Shown: piece after piece, positions 12,031-22,989 of the stretch
Position numbering within the stretch: the stretch's first letter is position 1
Layout: each line of letters begins with the position of its first letter
NCBI GenBank assembly: GCA_050084515.1
Contig: CM114272.1
Location: 57,660,001-57,724,000, forward strand
From: Blasia pusilla
Taxonomy: Eukaryota; Marchantiophyta; Marchantiopsida; Blasiales
Reading direction: 5' to 3'
Length of the DNA: 64,000 nucleotides
Program-made: the position numbers and the translations under genes
The notes under the pieces: generated by a model
Databases searched by the model: none
Told to the model about the DNA's origin: nothing
What the model saw: the letters and a program-made list of their open reading frames with translations, nothing else

Positions 12031-13150
12031 GTGTTAGATAGAGTTTCATTAGTATTAAGTAAATTGGCTTAGAAAAAGGAAATTCTTATGTTTAAACCTC
12101 TTTATGGTGCCTCTTTTGTGCGGGCCCAACTTTAGAAAAGGAGGTAATAAATAAAAGATGACTTTATAAAAGTAAAGTAGTTGCTTTAATGAAAAACAAA
12201 AGTAGTCTTGGTTGGTGGCTAGGTTAGTTGGGGTAATTTGGAAAATATCAAGTGGGTAAAAGAGGATATTTTGGAAGAGATAAGAGGAAATCTACTTGTG
12301 TCAAAATGTGATTGGCTAAGCCTTGAGAGGAAGCCATGTGGCACAAGATAAGATAAGCTCTATTTCGTACTCTTGTGGATCCCTTGTGAGTATATAAAGA
12401 GGAGGGACCTTCAAGGGTTCATCACCTTCTATTACACATCTTGAGTCTCTCGTGTCTCCCTTGAGTGTATGGCTTTGGGATTGCTTGCTCTTCCAATGAG
12501 AGTGGATCACCCCTATTGGGAGAGTAACTTGACCATGGTCTATTTTTCGAGAGGTTTCTAGAGTGTGGTGTGTGTGTGTAGGGATGAGAGGTTTGTCACC
12601 GTAGAGGAGTTTAGTCATACTAAAATAGCGGATGTTTTGGCTTGTTACTTTCCCAATGAGAGTGGATTACCCCTCTTGGGAGAATAACTCACTGAAACCC
12701 ATTCTTGAGGAGAGTAGAGAAATCATCAAGCATGGATAGGGGTGGAGCACAGTGTGCCCGACTTTCCTTTCCTCAATCCTTACCATGTCAAGGTACTCTT
12801 TGTAGATAGGCATTGGTTTACTCGCTATTTAGTTTATCACTTTGGGAGGTGTTCATGAACAGGTCATGCAATCTCAACTCGGTGATTCTTCCTATCGTCA
12901 CATATGGAAGGACATGGGATTGTACTTTGTATGTCCTTATATAGCGATCCATGGATGTCAATAGGCTTGCTCAAGTAGGATTTAACACTAGTTGTGCTAT
13001 CTTCCTTGTGTACAAGCGTAAAATAGTTTATAGGGATTTTATAGTTAGGAATTTCGGGGTCCGATGTTACGAAGAAGTGATCGCCTCGGCACTTCCATTT
13101 GTGATACCTGTCGTGAGAGAATGGAGAGTGTACATCATAATTTTATATTA
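12031..13150 (+). other. LTR-like or insertion-like non-coding block
   Basis: Starts TGTTAGATAGAG right after the methyltransferase-like block and differs in composition from its neighbours. It contains TATATAAAGAGGAGGG near 12391, which looks like an LTR promoter. The phrase CAATGAGAGTGGAT followed by ACCCC and TTGGGAGA is duplicated at about 12495 and 12652. No matching second LTR, primer site or coding domain was found, so a solo LTR is only a possibility. Confidence 0.3.
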
Positions 13151-13249
13151 AAAAAGAAGAACTTCTTAGAGAGTTCACCTTGCATCGACCGCATCTACCG
13201 TAGCTAGAAGGCCCGCCCTTGCTCGAAGAAAGGCTCTCGACACGACACC

Positions 13250-13765
13250 GTCGGATCCCAACACGTTGCAAATTCACCTTAGGAACCAGACGGGTTGCAA
13301 GTAGAATTCCTTTTGCACTTGTGTCTACAGTGATGCAATCCGTCTGAAAGCGACGGATTGCAAATTCACCAACATGTCTCTAGTGATTGCAACCCGTCGG
13401 AACCCGACGGGTTGCAAGTAGCATTGCTTTTCCACTTGTTTCTGGAGTGATTCAACCCGTCTAAAAGCAACGTGTTGCTCTCATATTAGAAACTTCTCAA
13501 CTTTGAACAATTCGATTCAGTTGTAAGCCAACCATCGGACTCCGACAGGTGGCGGTTCTGTCCAACAAAATGAGCAACTTGTCGGCTTCCGACGGATTGG
13601 TCATAGCCAAAGAATCCTCTTAGAGTTGTAAGGCAATCCGTCGGACTTCGACAGGTTGCTATTTTGTCAGGCGTATAGGCCAAGTTTGGACGGGTTGGTA
13701 ATCACTAGGGACTAGTAGGACAGGTTGAAAAGCAACCCGTCGGATCCCGACGGGTTGCACATTGT
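13250..13765. repeat. Family-A palindrome array
   Basis: Seven or more copies, including good ones at about 13388-13417 (TTGCAACCCGTCGGAACCCG...) and 13731-13760, and variants near 13335, 13565 and 13632. Two copies share the flank AAGTAGAATTCCTTTTGCAC / AAGTAGCATTGCTTTTCCAC, so part of the array grew by local duplication. It is followed directly by a T-rich tract and a splice acceptor at 13845. Confidence 0.88.
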
Positions 13766-13845
13766 GTCACTTTATGGAGAGTAGACTAGCGGTCTACTAC
13801 TTTTTTTCTTTTTGATGACATTATTTTCCACCTGCTTGTTCACAG

Positions 13846-14024
13846 ATGGACCACTCATTTTTCTACTGCTTTGTAAGGCCCGAGCAAAACTTCCAGGTGT
13901 TCCAGATTCCGGATCCAGTGGATCCATGCTCCGAGAGAGAGAACTCATTCCTTTGCAAGATTCTGGAAGGAGTAGGGAAAACCATCTGCCATTTGACCCA
14001 GCAAGGAAAGTTCAAAGTTGAAGA
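13846..14024 (+). CDS. Exon-like open block with canonical splice sites, product unknown
   Basis: Open from an acceptor TTCACAG (ending 13845) to a donor GTGAGT (from 14025), 59 codons, preceded by a T-rich tract. It begins MDHSFFYCFVRPEQNFQVFQ and is acidic and Cys-poor. It could be a downstream exon of the methyltransferase-like gene, whose last block ends in a strong donor, with the palindrome array 13250-13765 in the intron between. No family is recognised. Confidence 0.35.
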
Positions 14025-14097
14025 GTGAGTGGTAACTTGATAGCAAAAGTTTGAAAGACATGGACATGGAGACATGTGGGTATGAAGATCAAAGCAG

Positions 14098-14193
14098 CGT
14101 GCATTCAAGCAAAGGCGTGATCTTCTAAAGGCTAGCAATGCTCACAATGTCATGATAGTTGCTGGTCAGACCGCATGTGGCAAAAGTATTCAG
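14098..14193 (+). pseudogene. Isolated exon of a DEAH-box RNA helicase
   Basis: A 96-bp phase-0 exon between acceptor AAAGCAG and donor GTTTTT. It encodes 32 residues with the shape of the DEAH-helicase start: AFKQRRDLLKASNAHNVMIV, then the Walker A box GQTACGKSIQ. Typical family members have G-E-T-G-C-G-K-T-T-Q, so Glu, Gly and both Thr positions have changed. Flanking exons are absent, so this is a captured or relict fragment. Confidence 0.62.
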
Positions 14194-14619
14194 GTTTTTT
14201 GATTGGCTATTAGGTAGAGATGAGTAATCTTTAGCTAATAGTTGTTGGTGAATTCTATTTTGAAGAAAGTTATGGTGAATTTAGCTTTTTTGATAGCTTC
14301 TTTAATGCACGGAGAACTTATGTGCTCATTTTTTATTAGAACTAGTTTAGGTGGGTTAAACAGTTCAATTAGAAAGTTATCAATCACATCATACTTGGCT
14401 TCTCTACCGAGAGAGACAATACTCTCTTTCTCTCTCTTTAGAGAGAGATTGCTGACCAAACAAAGAATTTTTTGTGTGGAGCTTCCAAGTGTCAACCAAG
14501 AAACTCTTCACCACACCATCTACTTCACTTGATTGGGATCCCCAAGAGACATTACTTACCAGTGCAACAGCTTTTGGCAATGAATGAGGCTACTGATCGA
14601 ATGTGTTGGAACAATTATG

Positions 14620-16395
14620 CTGTTGGCATCCCACACTATTGCCCCATATTCTAGCAAGTGACAAATGGTATGGAAAATGACAGAGCACTTTAGTTCTGAT
14701 GCGATGTCTGAGTTTTGATATGCCGAGCTATTTATGGGGCATAGGGAGTTACTGCTTTATAAGACAAGCAGGTTTTAAAACTTATTTATGGGGTTGAGTC
14801 TGGTATGGCATTCAAAAATCAATGGAGACTTAGTTTTGCATGCTCTACTTCCAACTGTACATGCAAGACTTCAAGTTGTTATCCTTACTGCCTATCACGA
14901 TCATGGTTATGAGAATTTGGTTTTTTTGTGCTGTCACTTGTGTTTCTGGGTCTCATGCACATAGAAATTAAGGGGGATCACTTGTTGTCACTATCTTTGT
15001 TGAATAAGACCAATAGACAAGTCTTGGGTGTAAGTTTGTCCAGACAAGAGAATGGTCAGATCTTCCAATATCTTTGGCATCCACTATGGTTGTCCCTTGG
15101 TGTTTATAGAGTTCATAATTCACAACTATGTAATCCAAAACTGAGCTTGCATTCTCCTTGAAGTTGACACTGATCGAGGTAGGGGAGTCCACCTTCTGCC
15201 ACTAAAACACATATCTTGGCTTGAGATTCCCTCAAGAGCATGATCAGCTCTGTGCCATTCCCGCCATCTTCCTAAATCTTTACCTCCTCAGGGTTTGTGC
15301 CTTGCTCCACCTAACTATTCAAGTCTACCAGGAGGACCATATCTCCATTTATTTGGAACTCAAGGCAATCAACTTTCACACTATCAAACTCTACCTTTGT
15401 TACAGCAGTAGCTTTAGTGGTTGTTGGCTTGCGAACACTTCTAATATTACTTATCTCTTGAGTTGCACTTATAAGTTCCATGATCACCACACATCTGGAT
15501 TTGATTTTCAGCAAATCATCAGCAACCTCAAGCTGCTTCATTGGATGGGTCAGTCCACATGAGTTCCAAATACCCAAGGTTAACCTTAAGCTTCAAATGG
15601 AGGTGTGAAAATACAATACACAATAATCCAGACATATCAACTAGGGGAGCAAGATTGCAAGGTCACAAAAGATTCTGATTACAGCAATGAGCAACTGAAT
15701 GATGAGCATTTCTATTTTGCTTGCTTGGAGTTCACTCTTCAACAACTACTCATGAGAAGAGACCAAGTGAATGAATAAATTATTGTCCATGGTCCAATGA
15801 AGGGCCGTGGGACTTTGATTTGCGACCTTTGTTCTTCAAGAAAATACAGCAAATTGTTCTTCAGTTCTACCTTTTCAGGATATACTTTCAAGAGAGAGAG
15901 AGGTCATACATTTTCATGGCTTCTTATGTGCTACTCTACTGTGAGCGTTTACCCACTGCTTTGGTTACGGTATCCACAAATGCTTTCTAATCTTACACCC
16001 AAAGTTCAGGCCCTATTGGGAGCTTGGTTACCTACACAATCTCTTGAACCTTTTTTGTCCAAGATTTGGCCTGCATTACGGGTCTTCTTTGGGTCCAAGT
16101 TTCCTCCATCTCCTCTTTACTCTGGCGATGGGAGTTCAATGTCTCCAACTGCCTCTGTCATATCAACTTGGCAATGTCACGTCTATCCTCCAAGGGTTCC
16201 ACTCCCAATTCTGATCTTACACTGACTTTGGATGTTCGTGAGGAAGCTGATATTGTATCCCAAAACGCTTGGACCTACATAGCTTCAAGCTTTTTTGTTG
16301 TTGGCATCCAACACTGCTGCCCCATATTCTATCGAGGGATGAATGGTATGCAAAATGATAGAGCGCTCTACTTCTGATGTGATATCCCGACATTA
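14620..16395 (+). repeat. Diverged direct repeat flanking the LINE fragment
   Basis: A block at about 14620-14720 (GTTGGCATCC, then ACTATTGCCCCATATTCTA, AATGACAGAGCACT) recurs at about 16297-16395 (GTTGGCATCC, ACTGCTGCCCCATATTCTAT, AATGATAGAGCGCT). Both copies lie outside the endonuclease remnant on the other strand. They could be old duplicated flanks or parts of two copies of one element. Confidence 0.6.
14968..15577 (-). pseudogene. LINE-type (non-LTR) endonuclease remnant
   Basis: Two minus-strand pieces fit the ends of an exonuclease-endonuclease-phosphatase domain. At 15577-15311 it opens MGIWNSCGLTHPMKQLEVAD with a following IMEL (the usual W-N-x-x-G-L start, then the catalytic Glu). 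At 15192-14968 it has SVLDYIVVNYELY and DIGRSDHSLVW, the SDH box near the end of the domain. The middle is lost or frameshifted. No reverse transcriptase part was identified. Confidence 0.6.
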
Positions 16396-16959
16396 TAGGA
16401 ATCTTGACAGACCATTCACCTTCTTATGGAGAGAGAGAGAGAGGATTCATGTGAAATACCACGTAAAGGCAGGGAAAATCCTCCGTGGAAGCTACCTTCT
16501 TGGAACAACTTCGATCAATCTTCCTCAAGACTTCTGGCATTGAGCAACTCTGTCTGGTCCTCAGCTCAATAATGCGGATTTTTGCAACGAGAAAATAACA
16601 AAGTCTCAACGAAGTGCCTCAAAACCTGAAGGAGCAGTATTAGACTAGCCACTTCCTAGCATGACATTGGGCTGTATACATGACTATTGAGCTCGACTTC
16701 TCATGAGCTCCATCTGAAATCCACACCTTCACTCAACAAAAAAATGCCTTCCTCATCAAATGTCACAACATTGCCTCACGCTCATGTAGTGTGTGTCACA
16801 ACATTGCAGACGTTCATGCATATCCCAAGAGCATCCCGCGCAGACTTAGTCCAGGTTTCCAACACTTAGGTCTGTATGGACGCGAGGGGCCTGGAGCTCA
16901 CACGTAGTACAAATCTAATAATTAAGGGTAAAAGTGCCACATCAACATGTCAACGTGGC

Positions 16960-17140
16960 AAACAATTGATGACTCAAGTGAGACGTTTATGATTTTCAAG
17001 TTTTTATGACTCGTGAGTCATACTATGTCAATAGCTTATGACTACAAATCCATATGAAAACTACGTGAGTCATTCTTTTTATTTTTGAGTCGTCGTCTAG
17101 TGACGTAAATGTATGAGTCAAGCAAGCTTGAGTCATAAAA
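16960..17140. repeat. Cluster of TGACTC/GAGTCA motifs with two palindromes
   Basis: A perfect 18-bp palindrome TATGACTCGTGAGTCATA lies at 17005-17022. A 26-bp near-palindrome with ends TATGAGTCAAGC / GCTTGAGTCATA lies at 17112-17137. At least four further single ATGACTC or GAGTCAT motifs lie between. The core resembles a bZIP half-site, but the cluster may equally be the end of an unknown element. Confidence 0.7.
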
Positions 17141-17149
17141 ATGTGGTTT

Positions 17150-18560
17150 TTCTTCTAGTGATAGTTACAAAAAAACCGTTTGAGTCTTCCCATGTAAATA
17201 TAAATACCTCTATCATGGTTACACGCTAGGTCACAACAAGCTATGGGGAGAAACAAATTAAATAAATAAATCCCGTGGGACTCCAAGGGTACACACACCG
17301 TTAGAATTTTTGTTAGATTTTCAAGTTTTGGATAAAAGACTGTCTGGAAAGGAGCTTGTCTTTTATGTCCAAAAATCGGTTTTCCACATTAAAATATAGG
17401 AATTTAGAGCTAGCTTTGGGTAGAGCTACAAACTTTTGCGAAATTTTTTCCATGAAAGGAAGTAATCTTTTGTATTTTGTGTCACAATTTTCAATATAAA
17501 AATCTCGAAGTGTAGAGCTAACATGTTCGAAAATTCAAAAAATATTGGTTCAGTACCTTTAGTTGGGTGACACGATACTATTTAGTTGGACTACATTTAG
17601 AGAATCCAAGATATTACGGACATCATAGAGAGTCAAGGTCCTCCGCTACTTTATAGGAAGAAGATAAAACCCGAATTTAAATATACTAGTAATTTGTTGC
17701 TAGAGTGATATATTGGGTAAGTTGGATAGAAATAAAAAATAACATATGGAACATGAGTTGAATTTTTAGAATTTGACTTCAAATTTTTATTAATTTTGTA
17801 AATAAATAAATAAATGGAAATATATAATGAACACAAAGGAGATTCACTAAAATTTCACAGGGATTGGAAAAAAGAAAAGAAATTAAAAATATCTTTAACA
17901 AGATTACTCTAATTATTAATTAAAACCTCTTTCCTACTCTCCTTTTAGCTTAACATATAATTAAAAAAAACTTCAACACTCTTAAAGGCTTCACGCGTTG
18001 TGCTCTTTCCCAACTCCTCATCGGAGCCAACGCATGGAGCAATATGTTATCCTTAAGTTCAAGGAGATTCCAAAAGATATGAGGACGTAGGTAATTTGTG
18101 GAATTGTTTAGCCTTTTGGGTCCGTCAAGAAATTGCGTTGAAACTATGTTCTCAATTAAAGCAAGGTTAACCCTTTCAAGTGTATCATATTCTCAATGTT
18201 TGCTTATACCAAGTGCACCATTTATAAAAAATACAAATTTTTAAGTCAAACTCTTGCCTTGTGCCATATAATATAGTGTGCCACGCCTTTTGTAGTGGAA
18301 TGGATAATATTCGCACAGTGCTTTGAGGGGGATTGTAGGTCAAGCATAAATTATCAAGGATGAAGAACTCAGGAATAGAATATCATATGAGTGTAAGTTC
18401 CCCCTTGGTTTGGGTTTCAAGGAATTTATTATTCCGAGTAAGTTCACGATTTGAGGAGAGTTCACTTTCTTTTTGTAGAAAATAATCGTTGATCCACTAT
18501 TTCCATATTAGGGTCAAAGAGGTCACCTACATGCATAAGTCATCATATGGAGGGTATATC
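17150..18560. other. AT-rich stretch, no gene seen
   Basis: Short A/T runs and stop codons in all frames; no coding or repeat structure was recognised. Confidence 0.6.
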
Positions 18561-18561
18561 T

Positions 18562-18667
<106 letters not shown>

Positions 18668-19424
18668 TCATTCTCTCTTTGTTGGACCACCTTTGCACGA
18701 GGCAATGGAGCTATGATGCTTCTTGCCTTATGAGTGATCCAAACCTCTCACCACGAGAGTGGGTTTGATTTGACATGAACTTTGAGAAAGAGACAAACTA
18801 AATCTTTGTGTTTATGAGAGATAAATTTCTATTTCATGAAAAGATAATGCGTGAGAATTTTTGGAAGCTTGCTAGTATTGTAGTTGGTTTTGTAGCTTGG
18901 AGACCTTGTTTCTCTATTTATCAGCTCATGGGGATACTCATAAGAGCATGAACTCATTGTCTTGTTAATGGAGTTGAATGCAAGATGCAAAAAAATACAC
19001 AATATTCAAATTTATCTCCAATATAGAAGGAATAGTAGAAACCAACATTTTTGAACGTGGAGCTAATAATCTCATGCATCATCAAACAAGTGTCAACTAG
19101 TAGGGCTAACTCACAAGTGAAACAAAATTTCTAGACTCTTTCCTAAACTTTCCTCAACCAAGAACTTTCATCCAAGTGGAAAATTTTTAGTGAGCTGGTT
19201 GCTAGGCCTTCTTCACTTAATACTCAGGCCACAAAATGCCTCTCCTTTTGGAATCTCTAGTATTCAACTATGGAGGATCATCAACATGGTTGTAAATAGG
19301 TAGAGGAATAGTCTTGTCCAAAACTACTAGAAGGTCCATTTTCACATAACCAAGTGGGATTTCTACACCATGATATTTATCATGCCCTACCAAACTAGAG
19401 ATAATACCCGGCCCTACATATAGA

Positions 19425-20430
19425 ATACCTAGCAAGATTTGATATGGAAATCGTTTATAAGTCAGACAAGGAGAATATGGTAGCTAGGCGATGCGTAGAG
19501 TAGGCAGGAACAATACTTAAGAGGAACTTGGGTGTTGGAAATTGATTGAAGAAACTTGATGGGGAAGTATTGCTATGGATTTCATCATAGGATTATGTGA
19601 GTTGAAATATTTTTGATGATATCTATGATATAGGTACATCGATTTTCAAACATGGGAGTTTTCATTTTGACTCGAAATACAATTATGGCGTTGGACGTAG
19701 CTTATTTTTTATTTGACAGTATTTCCATACATTAGGGTTTACCAAATTATTAAGTATCCAATCAAGATATCAAGTTTGACTCAAGGTTTTAGATATGTCT
19801 ATTTAAGACACTAGGAACGGATCTGCTCCTATGTTTGGGTTTTCACTCAAACACGGCAGTTTGAGCAAAACTTGTAAACTTAGAGCTTGAGGAGTATCTG
19901 AAAAAACAATTCTTTGTTGATCACAAAGATTGAGCAAAGCATTTGCCTATGGCGGAAATCAAATATAATAACTCCATGGATTTGGCGACAAGACACACCC
20001 CGTTTGTGTTGGTAGTCTAGTTAACATTCAATCTTAGAGCTCTAACTTGGTTCAAAGAACCAAAGGCATCTCAAGTGTGGAGTTGTGTGTTGGAGGTGGG
20101 CAAAGCGGTTGCAAGACTATAGTGAAGCTTCCATGTCATTAGAATACACCCGAAGTTGCCACAAGTGGCAAGTTAATGTCATAGGCAAGATATGAGCTTT
20201 AAAGTTTGGGATCTCGTCTGGTTAAGACTAAGGTACCACCAATTATCTTCAAGCATCTTTGGGAAGATGGCGCCAAGATATGCAAAACCCTTCAAGATAT
20301 TTCAAAAGATTAAGGAGGTGTTGTACTGATTGAGGTTGCCGTTGAAGATGAGGCAAGTTCATGATGTGTTTTATATTAGTGAACTAAAGACGTTCATGGA
20401 TGATGAAGATCCCACTTCAACAAGATTGCT
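19425..20430 (+). pseudogene. Ty3/gypsy pol remnant (RNase H to C-terminus of integrase)
   Basis: Near 19430-19510 the plus strand reads RFDMEIVYKSDKENMVARR, the classic gypsy RNase H ending (YDFEIVYKPGKEN type). Near 20200-20420 it reads DLVWLRL, then KMAPRYAKPFKIFQKI and HDVFYISELK, the conserved region after the integrase core. The DDE core between them is too decayed to follow. A long LTR-like block follows at 20807. Confidence 0.65.
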
Positions 20431-20806
20431 CGTTGCTGGCTATGTTCATAGTCAAAGACTATAGTGGATAAGCCTAGAGTAAAGAGATTTTCTTTGGAGT
20501 AAAACTTAAATGGTATGCAGAAACTTGGAAATTCCAAGAATTTAAGAAGTTATCCAAAATTTATCTTAAATGAGGATTCCGAATGAGTTTTAAATATTTT
20601 CATTGGCATGTATATACTTATGAGTGGAGAATGACTTGTCTATGTTATGGAATGAAAAGATTAATTAGGTGGACCAAGTTGAGCTTGACACAATTTGCTA
20701 TTGCAATTGGGATTTAAGTATCATGTACTGAGTATAATCCGACATACTACGTCAACTTAGATTGGTGTAGGCTTGGTTGTCCAACAAAGAACTAGGCTAT
20801 AACTAT

Positions 20807-22987
20807 TGTGACCCTCATAACCAAACGTGCGCCAACGTGGAACATCAAAATTCTAGTGGATTCACACTAGGATGGAAGCGCGTCAAAGTCTCACAAATAA
20901 GACATAAGTTGCACAAGCAAGACGCGAGCCTTAAGGGGCGTTCCAATTGATGAAGGTAATGACCTAGCAGAACAAGACCAAAGGTCAAGCGGGACTTGAG
21001 AAGTGTTCAAGCGCCACAAGAGTTGGGCACCAAGGGGACTGCGACATCACTTTAAGCTTGATTTAGCCCTTGGGGGTTCTCAGTGCTTGAGGTCATAACG
21101 GCTAGACCCAAGATGCGCTTGAGATGGATAAGGCGGAATTAGAATTTTTTTGAGAAGAAAATTCCAACGCACGAAAGTTCTAAACAAACGCATGAGCATA
21201 GATCTAAAAACCATGCCAAACTATAAGAATTATAGTTGGGTTGAGGGCCACAAGGAGCAGCCCAAGAGGACTTTCCCAAAGGTATGGAGGGGACGGGGAT
21301 CTCTAGATCGGATTATATATAAGGGGAGGGTCTCCAAGGATGTTTGGAACCTTAACCCCATCTTGGAGAACCATTGGGATGAACCAAGGGCACAAGAGGG
21401 ATCGAGAGATTGGCTTCAAAGTCCTTCAAGCTAAGTCTAGGTGGGTCAATTATGGACACCAACCTTGGACCTTGACTCGTGACTCAGATATTGAGTCTCG
21501 GTTATAGACTTGTTTGAGGTCTATTGGGCATTTGGGACCGCCAAGCATACTAGCACCATTTTAGGTTCCTAATTATTTATTGAATATGAATCTTCATTGT
21601 ATTCAAATATCAAACAATAGAGGGTGAATATTCAAGATATTCAAGGAAGTCTATCCCAAGTCTTGAAGGACTTGCTTGTGTTGGGGAGTGAGAGGTTGGG
21701 TCCGTATCTGATCCACCTAGACTGTTGAACTTGAAGGATGGCCTAAGACCAAGATTCGGGAGGCAGAAGGCTGGTTTGACCAAAACCGTGCCTATTGTGA
21801 GTTCGAATGCGTTTGGATGTAGATCAATAAGGAGAGTATGACCTATTGAACGCAATCTTCCAAAACATTTAATGAGAATAGCATTCAAGGGAAGTAGTTG
21901 CATGACAAGAACATAAAGAAATATTGAATTCAATCCAAGGATTGCCTATGGTGCCTTTCAAGAGGCCCAACTCAAGTCGATAAGGATGTCGACTCAACTA
22001 AGTGGGGGAGCATTGCGAATAGCTAAGCCTATGTTGCCCATGAGGCGAGTCAGGATTGTGGGTCCAAGGAGGAAAGACCTTGATGTGACCTACCAAAGTT
22101 GAAACCTAGACTAGCTCATCGCGAGACTTGGAAGGGCGGCGAAACCATGTGTGAGACTAACGCTAGACAAGAAGCGGATGTGTCTTGTGACTAGCCTTAG
22201 GTGAGAAAGGGACATAGCTACTTGTAGGGACAAAGGAAATCCAAGCAAGGTTTGAGACCTTGGAGCCAAGTGCAAAATCAAGGGCAAGAAGCAAGGAACA
22301 CATGATCGAGTAGTCAAGATGGGCGACATTTCAGGAGACAAGTCACAAAACACAAAGGGCAGCAAGACAACCAAGAGACGTTAGACAAGAAGTCAAGATG
22401 GGTACTAGCCATGAGACATATAAGATATGGGTCTAAGCTCCTGCATTCATTTGGTGAGGTAAGAGTTGAAAAATCTGCAAGAAGTCTCTTCCAAGCCATC
22501 TTGATTGATTACTAATAAAACGTCGGTTAGTGGGTTGTGAACCACGTTTGGATTGAGGGCCAAAATTAGGGATCTAAGGGGAACAATGGGGAAGGTTGGG
22601 TTCCCTTGGAGAACCCTAGAAGTATCTATAGGGAGTGATAATCCCCCTCCCTACCCACTCATGTCCTTGAGCCAGGAACTAACCAGATGCATGTTGGGTA
22701 GTATTTTATGTTTAAGTTAGGGAATGCATCTTAAGGATTTATATAATCAAAACACTCTATTATAAGCAAGAAACTTGGGGAGATTGGTTGAGGCTTACGG
22801 AAGAGGCTTCTTGGGGAGACTCTACATGATTAGCGTTTAGCGACTTCTCGACTACGTGCAGAATTGACTCAATGCAAGTCTTCCGCCTGCAATGACTTAC
22901 ATTGAGTACGCATTGGATCTATGGTACGGACTAAATCACCAACCCCCCCAACTACCTTGTAACATAAAGCTGTAACCTAATGTCACA
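20807..22987 (+). mobile_element. Candidate long LTR (about 2.2 kb)
   Basis: Begins TGTGACCCTC and ends AATGTCACA, so the ends TGTGAC/GTCACA are a perfect 6-bp inverted repeat of the TG...CA type. It lies 3' of a gypsy pol remnant in the same orientation and has no ORF of its own beyond short shadows. A clear polypurine tract is not visible just before it, and no second LTR is in the window. Confidence 0.4.
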
Positions 22988-22989
22988 AA

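Larger units (their letters stand above)
8511..12037 (+). pseudogene. Element-A gene: coiled coil, ParB-like region, methyltransferase-like region
   Basis: Start ATG at 8511; frame kept to a donor GTATGTG near 9170, with an in-frame TAA at 8580. Residues to about 120 are a charged coiled coil (Glu/Lys/Arg/Ala-rich), then an acidic linker. From about 9252 (after TTAAGCAG) comes IPLCRLWTMEYVRKIQLEED, FPPFYVQPYD, then DGNHRYMAW and LHPFPHHMVPVEMAMPAMN near 9709. The DGNHR box after a beta-rich start resembles the ParB/sulfiredoxin fold. In-frame stops are at 9523, 9559 and 9709. An intron of about 1 kb full of palindromes follows. Coding resumes at about 10737 (LDEEINAKKWDFAKKKRDLQ, then RMVYRYLINCVNVGTLRKF, two stops) to a donor near 10986. 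Then 11009-11480 (Arg/Ser/Glu-rich linker) and, after CTCAG at about 11557, a block with VDLLIADLPSGF and AYLSDKGCFLVLRGG. These match the spacing of motif IV (DPPY-like) and the following strand of N6/N4 amino-methyltransferases, but the catalytic PPY is changed. A strong GTAAGT at about 11935 suggests further exons. Both domain calls are by eye. Confidence 0.5.
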
